From positions 2,250,577 to 2,314,576 of the forward strand of contig NZ_KB731324.1 in assembly GCF_000353285.1 (NCBI RefSeq): a stretch of DNA of 64,000 nt. Reading direction: 5' to 3'. The notes below the pieces were generated by a model. It saw only the letters and a list, made by a program, of their open reading frames with translations. It did no database searches and had not been told where the DNA came from. This document shows positions 17,242-25,004 of the stretch, piece by piece. This DNA comes from Leptolyngbya boryana PCC 6306. Lineage in GTDB: Bacteria > Cyanobacteriota > Cyanobacteriia > Leptolyngbyales > Leptolyngbyaceae. The translations under genes were made by a program, and so were the position numbers. Numbering within the stretch: position 1 is the stretch's first letter; every line of letters begins with the position of its first letter.

Positions 17242-17820
17242 TCACAGTTTGACTGCCCCTTGTCTCAAGACTGCCCAGTCTTCTCCCGTCCATTTCACGA
17301 CCGTTGAAGGTGTGCCAGATAAAGGTTCTGCTGATTCAATCGGCAACATAAGCACGTCTGGAAATTCGGTTGCGATCGCATCCATTGACAGTAAAGCGGG
17401 CTGTCCAGAACGATTAGCGCTTGTTGTCGCTAATGCCCCAGTTTGTGCCAAAATCTGTCGCGCCAGCGTATGATTCGGAACTCTTACACCGATCGTCGTG
17501 GGATCAGTGGGATTCATAATGGCTGGAACACGATCGCTCGATGGTAAAACGAGCGTTAAGGCTCCGGGTAAATATTTTTGGGCAGTTTCGTTCCAGATTT
17601 CAAGTTCTCGATCGCTGCCTTTGACGTATTGCCAGAGTTCGTCGATCTCACTTGCCATCAGAATCAGCGGTTTGTCGAGACTGCGTTGTTTAGCGGTGAA
17701 GATGAGATCGGCTCGATCGGGTTTGGCAGCGAGTGCAGGGACGGTATCGGTCGGGAAGCTAGCAAGATGAGTTCCAGCCCGAACGGAGGTAACTAGGGTC
17801 GCTAGGGAGACTTGAGGCAT
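17242..17820 (-). CDS. Sua5/YciO/YrdC family protein (threonylcarbamoyl-AMP synthase-like)
   Basis: 192 residues from ATG 17820 (MPQVSLATLVTSVRAG). The YrdC core is intact: SFPTDTVPALAAKPDRADLIFTAKQRSLDKPLILM, LPGALTLVLPSS, IGVRVPNHTLARQIL and ATTSANRSGQPAL. These enzymes make threonylcarbamoyl-AMP for the t6A modification of tRNA. The family start PTDT is preceded by a normal short N-terminus, so the longer frame reaching 17895 is not needed. It lacks the Sua5 C-terminal domain, like TsaC/YrdC. Confidence 0.9.
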   Translation of the reverse strand: MPQVSLATLVTSVRAGTHLASFPTDTVPALAAKPDRADLIFTAKQRSLDKPLILMASEIDELWQYVKGSDRELEIWNETAQKYLPGALTLVLPSSDRVPAIMNPTDPTTIGVRVPNHTLARQILAQTGALATTSANRSGQPALLSMDAIATEFPDVLMLPIESAEPLSGTPSTVVKWTGEDWAVLRQGAVKL

Positions 17821-17960
17821 AAAAGAAAGTTGGAATGAATGTGGCTCTTGGATAGAGTTGCATGTTTGGGAAGATCCCAAGTGCTGAAAAATCAATTTAA
17901 TACAACTTGGGATGCTTAATTTCCCAAGTCAGCAGAGGTAATAGAGCTAAGCCCCTAGTA

Positions 17961-17986
17961 GTATGCACACTTGTACATACTATAAT
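17961..17986 (+). promoter_or_regulatory. Palindrome and -10 box upstream of brnT
   Basis: A 20-base imperfect palindrome with arms GTATG/CATAC and an inner ACA/TGT pair spans 17961-17980. It is followed immediately by TATAAT (17981-17986). BrnA antitoxins are known to autoregulate their operons, so this is a plausible operator and promoter. The -10 box is only four bases from the brnT ATG at 17991, so if it is the real -10 the mRNA would be leaderless or the start of transcription lies at or just after the ATG. Confidence 0.5.
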
Positions 17987-17990
17987 TGAG

Positions 17991-18257
17991 ATGGTTTACC
18001 AATGGAATAGAGACAAGGCAGCAGCCAATCTTCGCAAGCATGGTATTGACTTCGCTGATGCAGTATCCGTTTTCTCGGATGATCTGGCAATCACTATTCC
18101 AGATGAGCGGTTTGACGAAGAGCGATTTGTCACGATCGGTGTCGATGCATTTGGAAGAGTTTTGGTGGTTGTCTACACCTTGCGGGACGATGAAATCCGG
18201 GTTATCTCGGCTCGCAGAGCGACTCGGCAAGAACGGCAGCAGTATGAGGAAGGATAA
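17991..18257 (+). CDS. brnT: BrnT family toxin
   Basis: 88 residues from ATG 17991 (MVYQWNRDKAAANLRKHGID), the typical BrnT length. Conserved features include the NLRKHGIDFADAVSVF segment, RFVTIGVDAFGRVLVVVYT and RVISARRATRQERQQYEEG. BrnT is an RNase-like toxin neutralised by BrnA. A longer frame from 17907 exists but includes promoter sequence. Two bases separate it from brnA. It sits alone between tsaC/Sua5-like and xdhC-like genes, a common pattern for solo toxin-antitoxin insertions. Confidence 0.92.
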   Translation: MVYQWNRDKAAANLRKHGIDFADAVSVFSDDLAITIPDERFDEERFVTIGVDAFGRVLVVVYTLRDDEIRVISARRATRQERQQYEEG

Positions 18258-18259
18258 TT

Positions 18260-18517
18260 ATGGAAGCTGAATACGATTTTAGCCAGGGGAAACGAGGGGC
18301 GATCGACCCAACACCAGCAGGAAAAACTCGGATCACCATTCGATTAGATGACGAGGTTTTAACATGGTTTCGTGAACAAGCTCACAGTGCAGGCGGAGGG
18401 AATTATCAAACGATGATTAACGAAGCTTTACGCCAGCACATTCAACAGAGCCATGAGCCTTTAGAAGAAACCCTACGTAGAGTTGTTCGTGAAGAATTAG
18501 AGCGTATTGAGCAGTGA
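18260..18517 (+). CDS. brnA: BrnA family antitoxin
   Basis: 85 residues. The KTRITIRLDDEVLTWFREQ strand and helix, followed by GNYQTMINEALRQHIQ, is the ribbon-helix-helix DNA-binding form of BrnA. The N-terminal part (MEAEYDFSQGKRGAIDP) is the toxin-binding region, and the C-terminus is a charged helix (RRVVREELERIEQ). It begins two bases after the toxin stop, so the two are translated together. It probably represses the operon through the palindrome at 17961-17980. Confidence 0.92.
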   Translation: MEAEYDFSQGKRGAIDPTPAGKTRITIRLDDEVLTWFREQAHSAGGGNYQTMINEALRQHIQQSHEPLEETLRRVVREELERIEQ

Positions 18518-18583
18518 GGTTTTACTGAGGGTTAATCGTTCGCGGTGACGGACAGACGAAAGATACTGATGCTGAGTTTAAGG

Positions 18584-19540
18584 CTATCTGCCGCCGCTGC
18601 TGTTTGCCGTTCTCAATCTTTCTGACAGCGATCGACCTGTTCCTCCCCGTCGCACCATAATCAACTCTGCACAGATACTCACGGCAATTTCTTCTGGCGT
18701 TAAGGCTCCAATCTCTAATCCAATCGGTGCGTAAATCGATCGTAATTTCTCCGGGTCAATCTCCAACGTCTGATAAACCTTTCTCACTCGCTTCTCGCTG
18801 CCGATCATGCCCAAATAGCGGCAAGGCAATTTTCGATTCAATAAAGCTTTTAATGCAGCAAGGTCGTACTGATAACCGCGTGTTACTAAAGCTGCATAGA
18901 GTTCCGTGTGATTCGCAAGTTCATCGACAACTTGCTCGATCGCACAATGAGCAACTCTTGCCTGCGGATACAACTCTGCATTTGCCCACTCTGCTCGATC
19001 GTCTTGCACAATTACCTGAAATCCAACCAAATCTGCAACCTTTGCCAACTGAATACCGCAGTGACCCGCTCCGACAATCAGCAGCGTTGGTGCAGGGTGC
19101 AGCGTTTCGATAAAGGCTTGCTCCGGGCAGTCTTGCGACAAATAAGGAAAGCGATCGTCAAAAGGAGTCACGATCGATACTGCCTGTCCCGATTCCAGCA
19201 TCGTCATCATTTGACGAACTAGAGAAAGCGATCGCTCACCTTGCCAGCGTTCTAACCAAACTCGCATCATGCCACCACAGATTCCTTGAGTTTCTCGGTT
19301 TGGTGCACCTGTCAGATCGATCTCAACCCATTGTTTACGACCTGTTTCGAGAATGGCGCGAGCTTGCTGAATCACTTTCGCTTCCCCTGCACCGCCCCCA
19401 ATCGTTCCCAAAATGCGACCATCTGCACAAATCAGCATCTTTGCACCCACTTCACGCGGAACAGAACCTTGGGTTTGAATCACGGTTGCGAGTACCGCAG
19501 GCATGGTTTCTAGAACTTGCGCAAATTGGCGATCGAACAT
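18584..19540 (-). CDS. XdhC family protein
   Basis: 318 residues. The N-terminal XdhC region has VLATVIQTQGSVPREVGAKMLI, GTIGGGAGEAKV and QGICGGMMRVWLE, and the C-terminal Rossmann-like domain begins with PTLLIVGAGHCGIQLAKVADLVGF. XdhC helps insert molybdenum cofactor into xanthine dehydrogenase-type enzymes. No xanthine dehydrogenase gene is nearby, so its partner is not shown. The start ATG at 19540 gives a typical N-terminus (MFDRQFAQVLETMPAVLATV). Confidence 0.92.
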   Translation of the reverse strand: MFDRQFAQVLETMPAVLATVIQTQGSVPREVGAKMLICADGRILGTIGGGAGEAKVIQQARAILETGRKQWVEIDLTGAPNRETQGICGGMMRVWLERWQGERSLSLVRQMMTMLESGQAVSIVTPFDDRFPYLSQDCPEQAFIETLHPAPTLLIVGAGHCGIQLAKVADLVGFQVIVQDDRAEWANAELYPQARVAHCAIEQVVDELANHTELYAALVTRGYQYDLAALKALLNRKLPCRYLGMIGSEKRVRKVYQTLEIDPEKLRSIYAPIGLEIGALTPEEIAVSICAELIMVRRGGTGRSLSERLRTANSSGGR

Positions 19541-19543
19541 GGA

Positions 19544-20113
19544 CTATTCACATCCAAACTGACTTTGTTGACGGCATTGGCGATCGCCTTGAATCGTACC
19601 ATTCAAGCTTTCTAGAGGCAGTATCGTGAAATGATAAAACTTTCGCCCGTCATTTGCTTCTTTGAAGGCAGTCGTGCGATATCCAAACTGCTTGCCGCGA
19701 AAATATCGATTTTCTACTGAATGATAGTCAACCTTCGCGATATATTGCGAGGCTCGAAAATCATTGGCGATCGCACTGCTATAAATCCGGCGAATCAAAT
19801 CCAAATTTTGCCGAGTAAATCCAGCAAACGGCTCAGCCGTAGCGAATGCGATTGTTTCTCTTTGCGAAATTTTATCTTGACGATCCGGACTCATCGAAAA
19901 CACAACCGTACCATTAGATAGCGTGGCTTGACTCGTATAGAATGGCAACCCACTTAACTCAGCAATCCCTCGACCTAACGGCGATAAAAGCGAATGTTGT
20001 TTCGCCCAATTTTTCACGGTTTGCACAGAATTACCCGGAACTGCGTGTGCAGAAGTATTGAAATTACACAGTAGAGAAAATCCGACACTCAGAATAATCA
20101 GATTGCGTTTCAT
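19544..20113 (-). CDS. Secreted protein of unknown function
   Basis: 189 residues from ATG 20113 (MKRNLIILSVGFSLLCNFNT), with a signal peptide ending near SAHA. The mature part is moderately basic, with two Cys near the C-terminus (QCRQQSQFGCE) that could form a disulphide. It stops three bases before the xdhC-like gene's start, so the two may be co-transcribed. An ATG seven codons upstream is open but gives a weaker signal sequence. No known domain recognised. Confidence 0.65.
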   Translation of the reverse strand: MKRNLIILSVGFSLLCNFNTSAHAVPGNSVQTVKNWAKQHSLLSPLGRGIAELSGLPFYTSQATLSNGTVVFSMSPDRQDKISQRETIAFATAEPFAGFTRQNLDLIRRIYSSAIANDFRASQYIAKVDYHSVENRYFRGKQFGYRTTAFKEANDGRKFYHFTILPLESLNGTIQGDRQCRQQSQFGCE

Positions 20114-20266
20114 AGATGGCGAGCAAGACAACACCGAATGCTACAGCATAAAATTCAGCGAATCCTGATGCATTCAAAGTTTTCCATACGGAAAAACTCA
20201 GTGCAAAAAACACACTCAAAATACCCAGATCTCCTTTAATATTCAATTGCCGAAATACTCGCACCT

Positions 20267-23131
20267 ATGTTAGACAGTCGCCGTCCTAGTTCTCAATCTC
20301 CAAAATCTCGTCCTGCTTGGATCAACTGGTTCTACAACTTACCAATCGGGCGCAAACAACTTCTCGCCTTAACGCTGTGTGAATTCATTCCCATGGTGGG
20401 ATTTGGGATTGGCTCGACCTTCGTGCTCACCAACAGTTTGAGAACTCAACTGCTGTCTCAAGCCAAATCCGAACTCGCGGTCACGGAAACGAACTACAAC
20501 ATCAAAGTCAATCAGATGGGATTCGGCTCTCGGGGGCAATCTGACAATTCCGCCGTGATCGCAGCGACTAAAAATCATCAAAACAATCAAGCTCCACCTG
20601 CGGACTTGCAAAAGATTTTGCAAAACGAAGTCAAAGCCCGCCGCATGGAATATGCCACGCTCGTCGGCAAGGATTTACGCATCATTGCCAGTGCCAATAA
20701 TTCGCGATCGAAGGAAACGATCACTTCACCCAAACTCGTCGCCCTGATTCAGCAAGTTCTCAAAGACGGCAATCAAATCAAAGCCAACGAAATCGTCAGT
20801 GGAGACGAACTCAGCAAAGAAGCTCCACCGCTTCCAGACGGATTCAAACCTCAAGATGCTTTAATTCGCTATGTCGTCACGCCCGTCCGTGATCCTGATA
20901 ACGAGAACGTTCTCGGCGTGCTGATTTTTGGAGACATTGCCAATCGCAAACTCCCGATCGTTGAAAATACCCTCAATTCATTTGGTGGCGGCTATAGTGC
21001 GATTTATCTACGCCGCGCAGATGGTAACTTTAGCTTAGCTACCTCACTCACAAAAGACGATTCCCAACAGTCTCAAATTGATGTCGCACTGGCTGATCCT
21101 GCGATTCTCCAATCCGCGATCGCGACCAACGGAGAAACTGTGACTCAACGACTTGAGATTAATGGACAAATGCATACTGTCGCGGTCAAAGCTTTGCCAA
21201 ATCGAATTATCGAAACCCCAGAGCGAGCCGTTCGCATCAATGCGGATCAACCCACTGCGCTGATTGTCCGGGGAACTCCTGAAGGCGCTTTGAATCAATT
21301 GCTCTGGGAGAGTATGCAGCAACAAGGCATGGCGTTTGCGCTGGCATTCGTGACGATCGTGGCTTGGACGGCTCTGTTCCGTCGCATGGTCGTCAAACCG
21401 ATTCAGAACCTTCAGCAAACGACAGAAGCATTTGCGGACGGGGATCGCACAGTCCGAGCCGAAATCTATGCGAAAGATGAAGTCGGGAAACTGGCGATGG
21501 CGTTTAATCACATGGCGGATAGCATTCGGTCTTCGGAAAGTGCGCTCGAAACGGAAGTTTCGCGTCAAGAAGAACAGACCCGAGAAGCCAGAGCCTTGAG
21601 TGAGATTACGGTGCGAATGCGGCGATCGTTGAATGCTGCTCAGATTTTGCAAACGGCAATCACTGAAACTCGGAATTTTCTCAAGCTCGATCGTGTGATT
21701 GTGTATCAATTCCAAAATCCGGAAACGCTTGATGCGCTGATCTCGAATGAATCGATCGGCAATGAAAGCTTTAGTGTCATCCATCAATCCATTCAAGATC
21801 CCCTAGGACTGCAACGCATTGAGCAATATCAGTTCCAGTCACCTTGGGTGATTCAGAACTCAGCTGCAGAACCCAACGATACGTACAGACAGCAAGCCGC
21901 AACCCTGAATACAAAAGCTGAACTGATCGTCCCGCTCAAGCAGAATGAGCAAGTTACAGGATTAGTGTGTGCTCAGATGTGTAATTCCCCGCACAAGTGG
22001 CAACAATCTGAGGTCAATTTCCTGTCTCAACTGGTGACACAAATCGGTTACGCGCTCGATCAAGCAAATCTGCTTCAAGAGCACCAACGCGCGCTACAAG
22101 ATGCCGAAACTCGCAAAGATTCCTTACAGCGGCAAATCATTCAACTCTTAGGCGAAGTGCAAAACGTTTCCGCCGGAGATTTGACCGTGCATGCCAATAC
22201 GAATGCTGGTGATTTAGGTATCGTCGCAGACTTCTTTAATGCGATCGTCGAAAATCTCCGCACGATCGTTGTCAAAGTCAAACAATCGTCTGCACAAGTG
22301 AATGACCTGCTCAGCCAAAACGAAGGCGAAGTCGAACAGCTTGCCGTGCAAGCGAGACAGCAAGCTCAGGAAACAATTCGGACGTTAGATTCGGTTGAGC
22401 AAATGACGCAAGCCATGCAAGCTGTAGCAGAACGGGCGCAAAAAGCTGCGATCTCTGCCGAACAAGCTGCGATCGCGGCTGAATCTGGCGAAACGATCAT
22501 GGATTCAACCGTGACCAGCATTTACAGCCTCAGAGCAACCGTTGAAGATGCGACGCGCAAAGTCAAACAACTCGGCGAATCGTCTCAACACATTGGACGA
22601 GTCGTATCGCTGATTAATGATTTAGCAACTCAAACGGATTTACTCGCCATTAATGCCAGTATTGAAGCAACTCGCGCTGGCGAACACGGACGAGGATTCA
22701 GCATTGTGGCAAATGAAATTGCAGAATTAGCCTCTCGATCAGCAAATGCAACTCGCGAAATTGCTGCCATTATTGAAACGATCCAACAGCAAACGGGTGA
22801 AGTTGTAAGCACGATGACGCATGGTGCAACTCAAGCCGTCGAAAGCGCTCATTCTGCCCGCAATGCGAAGCAGAGCTTGCTGCATGTGGTTCAAGTCTCT
22901 CAACAGATGGATCAGCTCGTGAAATCGATTTCGGAAACGATGGCAGCTCAAGCGATGACTTCTCGCTCAGTCACGAGCTTGATTCAAGAAGTTGCCGAAG
23001 TGTCAAATCGCACATCTGATTCTTCGCTGCGAGTTTCAGATGCATTGCGGCAAACGGTTGGTGTAGCTGAAGAACTGCAATCCTCAGTGGAAATGTTTAA
23101 AATCCAGGCAGGCGATCGAGCAGATATATAG
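20267..23131 (+). CDS. Methyl-accepting chemotaxis receptor with GAF domain
   Basis: 954 residues. An N-terminal basic stretch precedes TM1 (about 31-55), a long extracytoplasmic region (about 56-345) and TM2 (about 352-370). A HAMP (VVKPIQNLQQTTEAFADGDRTVRAEIYAKDEVGKL), a phytochrome-type GAF domain (about 450-610) and a second HAMP-like part follow. The C-terminal MCP signalling domain contains LATQTDLLAINASIEATRAGEHGRGFSIVANEIAELASRSA. It resembles cyanobacterial phototaxis receptors such as PixJ, but the canonical chromophore Cys/His (CH or DXCF) is not seen in the GAF. No che genes are in the window. Confidence 0.93.
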   Translation: MLDSRRPSSQSPKSRPAWINWFYNLPIGRKQLLALTLCEFIPMVGFGIGSTFVLTNSLRTQLLSQAKSELAVTETNYNIKVNQMGFGSRGQSDNSAVIAATKNHQNNQAPPADLQKILQNEVKARRMEYATLVGKDLRIIASANNSRSKETITSPKLVALIQQVLKDGNQIKANEIVSGDELSKEAPPLPDGFKPQDALIRYVVTPVRDPDNENVLGVLIFGDIANRKLPIVENTLNSFGGGYSAIYLRRADGNFSLATSLTKDDSQQSQIDVALADPAILQSAIATNGETVTQRLEINGQMHTVAVKALPNRIIETPERAVRINADQPTALIVRGTPEGALNQLLWESMQQQGMAFALAFVTIVAWTALFRRMVVKPIQNLQQTTEAFADGDRTVRAEIYAKDEVGKLAMAFNHMADSIRSSESALETEVSRQEEQTREARALSEITVRMRRSLNAAQILQTAITETRNFLKLDRVIVYQFQNPETLDALISNESIGNESFSVIHQSIQDPLGLQRIEQYQFQSPWVIQNSAAEPNDTYRQQAATLNTKAELIVPLKQNEQVTGLVCAQMCNSPHKWQQSEVNFLSQLVTQIGYALDQANLLQEHQRALQDAETRKDSLQRQIIQLLGEVQNVSAGDLTVHANTNAGDLGIVADFFNAIVENLRTIVVKVKQSSAQVNDLLSQNEGEVEQLAVQARQQAQETIRTLDSVEQMTQAMQAVAERAQKAAISAEQAAIAAESGETIMDSTVTSIYSLRATVEDATRKVKQLGESSQHIGRVVSLINDLATQTDLLAINASIEATRAGEHGRGFSIVANEIAELASRSANATREIAAIIETIQQQTGEVVSTMTHGATQAVESAHSARNAKQSLLHVVQVSQQMDQLVKSISETMAAQAMTSRSVTSLIQEVAEVSNRTSDSSLRVSDALRQTVGVAEELQSSVEMFKIQAGDRADI

Positions 23132-23193
23132 CGAACATTCAAAAGCGCGATCGATCTGCGAAGATAAGCATCCAATCTTGTTGAATCGTCATC

Positions 23194-24261
23194 ATGCAAT
23201 CCCCACTCAGGCGAATTCTCACGGGAGTCATCTTCTTTCTCATCACAGTTTTGGCGGCAACAGGCGGCTATATTTTAGCGGGCTGGTCGCCGCTCGATGC
23301 GATCTATATGGTTGTGATTACGGTGTTTGGGGTGGGCTTCGGGGAAGTGCAACCGATTAATACACCCGCTCTGAAGGTCTTTACCATTTTGGTGATCATT
23401 AGTGGCACATCTTCAGCCGTATATGCGGTTGGAGGATTTGTGCAGATGATTACAGAAGGCGAAATCAACCAGCTTTTAGGAAAACGACGTATGACGCGCA
23501 CGATCGAAGGTTTGAAAGACCATGTGATTATTTGCGGCTTTGGGCGTATGGGTCAAATTCTGGCAAAAAGACTGACAGACTCGCTCGTTCCGTTTGTGGT
23601 GATTGATAACAATGCTGAGCGGATTGAGCAAGCCGAAACGTTAGGGTATTTGGTCTACACCGGCAATGCAACCGATGACACTGTGCTGTATCAAGTGGGT
23701 ATCGATCGAGCAAGAGCTCTAACAACCGTTCTCCCAGATGATGCGGCAAACGTTTTCATTACGTTGACAGCCCGTGAACTGAATCCCAAATTAATGATTG
23801 TGTCGCGGGGTGAATTGCCTTCAACTGAAAAGAAATTACGTTTAGCAGGCGCGGATCAAGTGGTGCTTCCGGCTTCAATTAGTGCGTTCCGTATGGCACA
23901 TATGATCACTCATCCAGCGACACTCGATTTCTTCAGCCAAGGCGATGAGCGCGCGACGTTGAATGAGTTACTAGGACAACTCGATATTCAAGTCGATGAA
24001 TTGCTGATTGATTCAGCGTCTGGACTAATTGGAGCAACGATCGGGGATATTGAACTTCGGGGCAAAGGCACGATGATTATTGTGGCGCTGCGACGAGCGG
24101 ACGGGACAACGGTGACGCATCCGTCTCAGTCTACTTTCTTGCATGAAGGCGATGCCGTGATTATCTTAGGTCATCAAGTGGATATGCCGCATGTGATGCG
24201 GAACTTAGGTGCGCGTCGAAAAATGCGGTATCGCGGCTCATCGCGAGTCTGGAAAGGCTAA
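23194..24261 (+). CDS. Potassium channel with RCK domains (MthK-like)
   Basis: 355 residues. Two helices (about 8-30 and 62-85) flank a pore loop with filter VFGVGFGE. An RCK_N domain with the nucleotide-binding GFGRMGQIL (residues about 115-123) and an RCK_C domain (about 245-330) follow, the standard arrangement of MthK-type channels that are gated by ligands. The filter differs from TVGYGD: it reads GVGFGE, as in some bacterial channels. It is convergent with a crtH 3' fragment; the channel's stop (24259-24261) overlaps the fragment's stop codon (24258-24260). Confidence 0.92.
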   Translation: MQSPLRRILTGVIFFLITVLAATGGYILAGWSPLDAIYMVVITVFGVGFGEVQPINTPALKVFTILVIISGTSSAVYAVGGFVQMITEGEINQLLGKRRMTRTIEGLKDHVIICGFGRMGQILAKRLTDSLVPFVVIDNNAERIEQAETLGYLVYTGNATDDTVLYQVGIDRARALTTVLPDDAANVFITLTARELNPKLMIVSRGELPSTEKKLRLAGADQVVLPASISAFRMAHMITHPATLDFFSQGDERATLNELLGQLDIQVDELLIDSASGLIGATIGDIELRGKGTMIIVALRRADGTTVTHPSQSTFLHEGDAVIILGHQVDMPHVMRNLGARRKMRYRGSSRVWKG

Positions 24262-24374
24262 AGCCCCAAATCAACAGCAACTCGATGCGCGCAGGCAAAC
24301 CCCGAGAATGCCACTGCATTTAAACCTTGTCCCGAAAATGTGCTATCTCGTACACAGTAAAGATTCGCGATCGC
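24258..24374 (-). pseudogene. Duplicated 3' fragment of crtH
   Basis: Read leftward, this stretch encodes [20 protein letters not shown] and continues to VAVDLGL then stop. That is the C-terminus of the carotenoid isomerase at 25005, with only two amino acid changes (G to R, P to S). The DNA copy (24261-24374) matches 25008-25121 over 114 bases without gaps and with about 15 mismatches. The right edge is a GCGATCGC site and the mazF-like toxin stop follows three bases later. It is a truncated gene end left beside the toxin-antitoxin module. Confidence 0.9.
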
Positions 24375-24377
24375 GGT

Positions 24378-24728
24378 TCAAGATTCATCAGGTTGTACAG
24401 GCTTCAACATCTGCCAAATTGCTGCATCAACTTGCACCAGATATTCTGACTCTAGCTGTCCAATCTTGCGGATGATGCGTTTTCGATCGATTGCCCGCAT
24501 TTGGAAAACCATTGCGACTGACGGTAAGGTCAACCCATTCTGCTTCGACGGCTTGATTTCTACCGTAAATGAGAAACGAAGCGCACCTAAAGAAGATGTG
24601 ATTGGGATAACCATCAACATTGGGGAGTTTCCAAGATCGGTCTGTACTGCGATCGCAGGTCGGTTGCCTTTTTTTTCTCGCTTATCTGAATCTGGCAGAC
24701 TGACCAGGAGAATGTCTCCTCTTGCCAT
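24378..24728 (-). CDS. MazF/PemK-type toxin
   Basis: 116 residues. It starts MARGDILLVSLPDSDKREKK, has GNRPAIAVQTD, VIPITSSLG and the conserved KPSKQNGLTLPSVAMVFQMRAID strand, and ends in a helix. This is a MazF/PemK family endoribonuclease toxin. It follows its antitoxin gene with no gap (stop TAG at 24731-24729, then ATG at 24728). Its own stop lies three bases from the edge of the duplicated crtH fragment. The 3' half of the module therefore abuts the duplication exactly. Confidence 0.93.
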   Translation of the reverse strand: MARGDILLVSLPDSDKREKKGNRPAIAVQTDLGNSPMLMVIPITSSLGALRFSFTVEIKPSKQNGLTLPSVAMVFQMRAIDRKRIIRKIGQLESEYLVQVDAAIWQMLKPVQPDES

Positions 24729-24959
24729 CTAGTTTTCCTGAGATGCCAGTGTTGCGTCTAAATTGATCCAATCCTCATCGCTTGCAGCTTCCCAATCCGC
24801 AAATTCTTGTGCGAGAGATGAATCGTCGATCAAGGAAGCAAGCAGTGAGACAATTTCGCTATTGACAGATTTTCCTTGTCCCTGTGCCCGATGCGCGATC
24901 GCTTGATATAAGTTGATCGGCAACGTCACTTCTGTACTAATTGTGTCTGAAGCATTCAT
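24729..24959 (-). CDS. Antitoxin of the MazF-type pair (RHH-like)
   Basis: 76 residues. ISTEVTLPINLYQAIAHRAQGQGKSVNSEIVSLLASLI is a strand-helix-helix pattern suited to DNA binding. The acidic C-terminus (FADWEAASDEDWINLDATLASQE) is suited to toxin binding. It directly precedes the mazF-like toxin with no gap, the normal antitoxin-first order. The 45 bases before its ATG (24960-25004) contain inverted hexamers ATAATG (24970-24975) and CATTAT (24990-24995) that could be an operator. The family name is not certain. Confidence 0.85.
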   Translation of the reverse strand: MNASDTISTEVTLPINLYQAIAHRAQGQGKSVNSEIVSLLASLIDDSSLAQEFADWEAASDEDWINLDATLASQEN

Positions 24960-24969
24960 GACATCACTA

Positions 24970-24995
24970 ATAATGAAGACGATTGTTTACATTAT
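24970..24995 (-). promoter_or_regulatory. Possible operator of the mazF-type module
   Basis: Inverted hexamers ATAATG (24970-24975) and CATTAT (24990-24995), 14 bases apart, lie between the crtH 3' end and the antitoxin start. Autorepression through such palindromes is normal for toxin-antitoxin operons. No good -35/-10 pair was fixed. Confidence 0.3.
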
Positions 24996-25004
24996 GACTT
25001 AGGA

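Noticed and set aside
20064..20264. Small leftward GTG ORF with hydrophobic composition
   Set aside because: It overlaps the 5' end and signal peptide of the secreted protein gene in another frame, begins with GTG without a good ribosome binding site, and its sequence is not recognisable. It could be real but cannot be supported.
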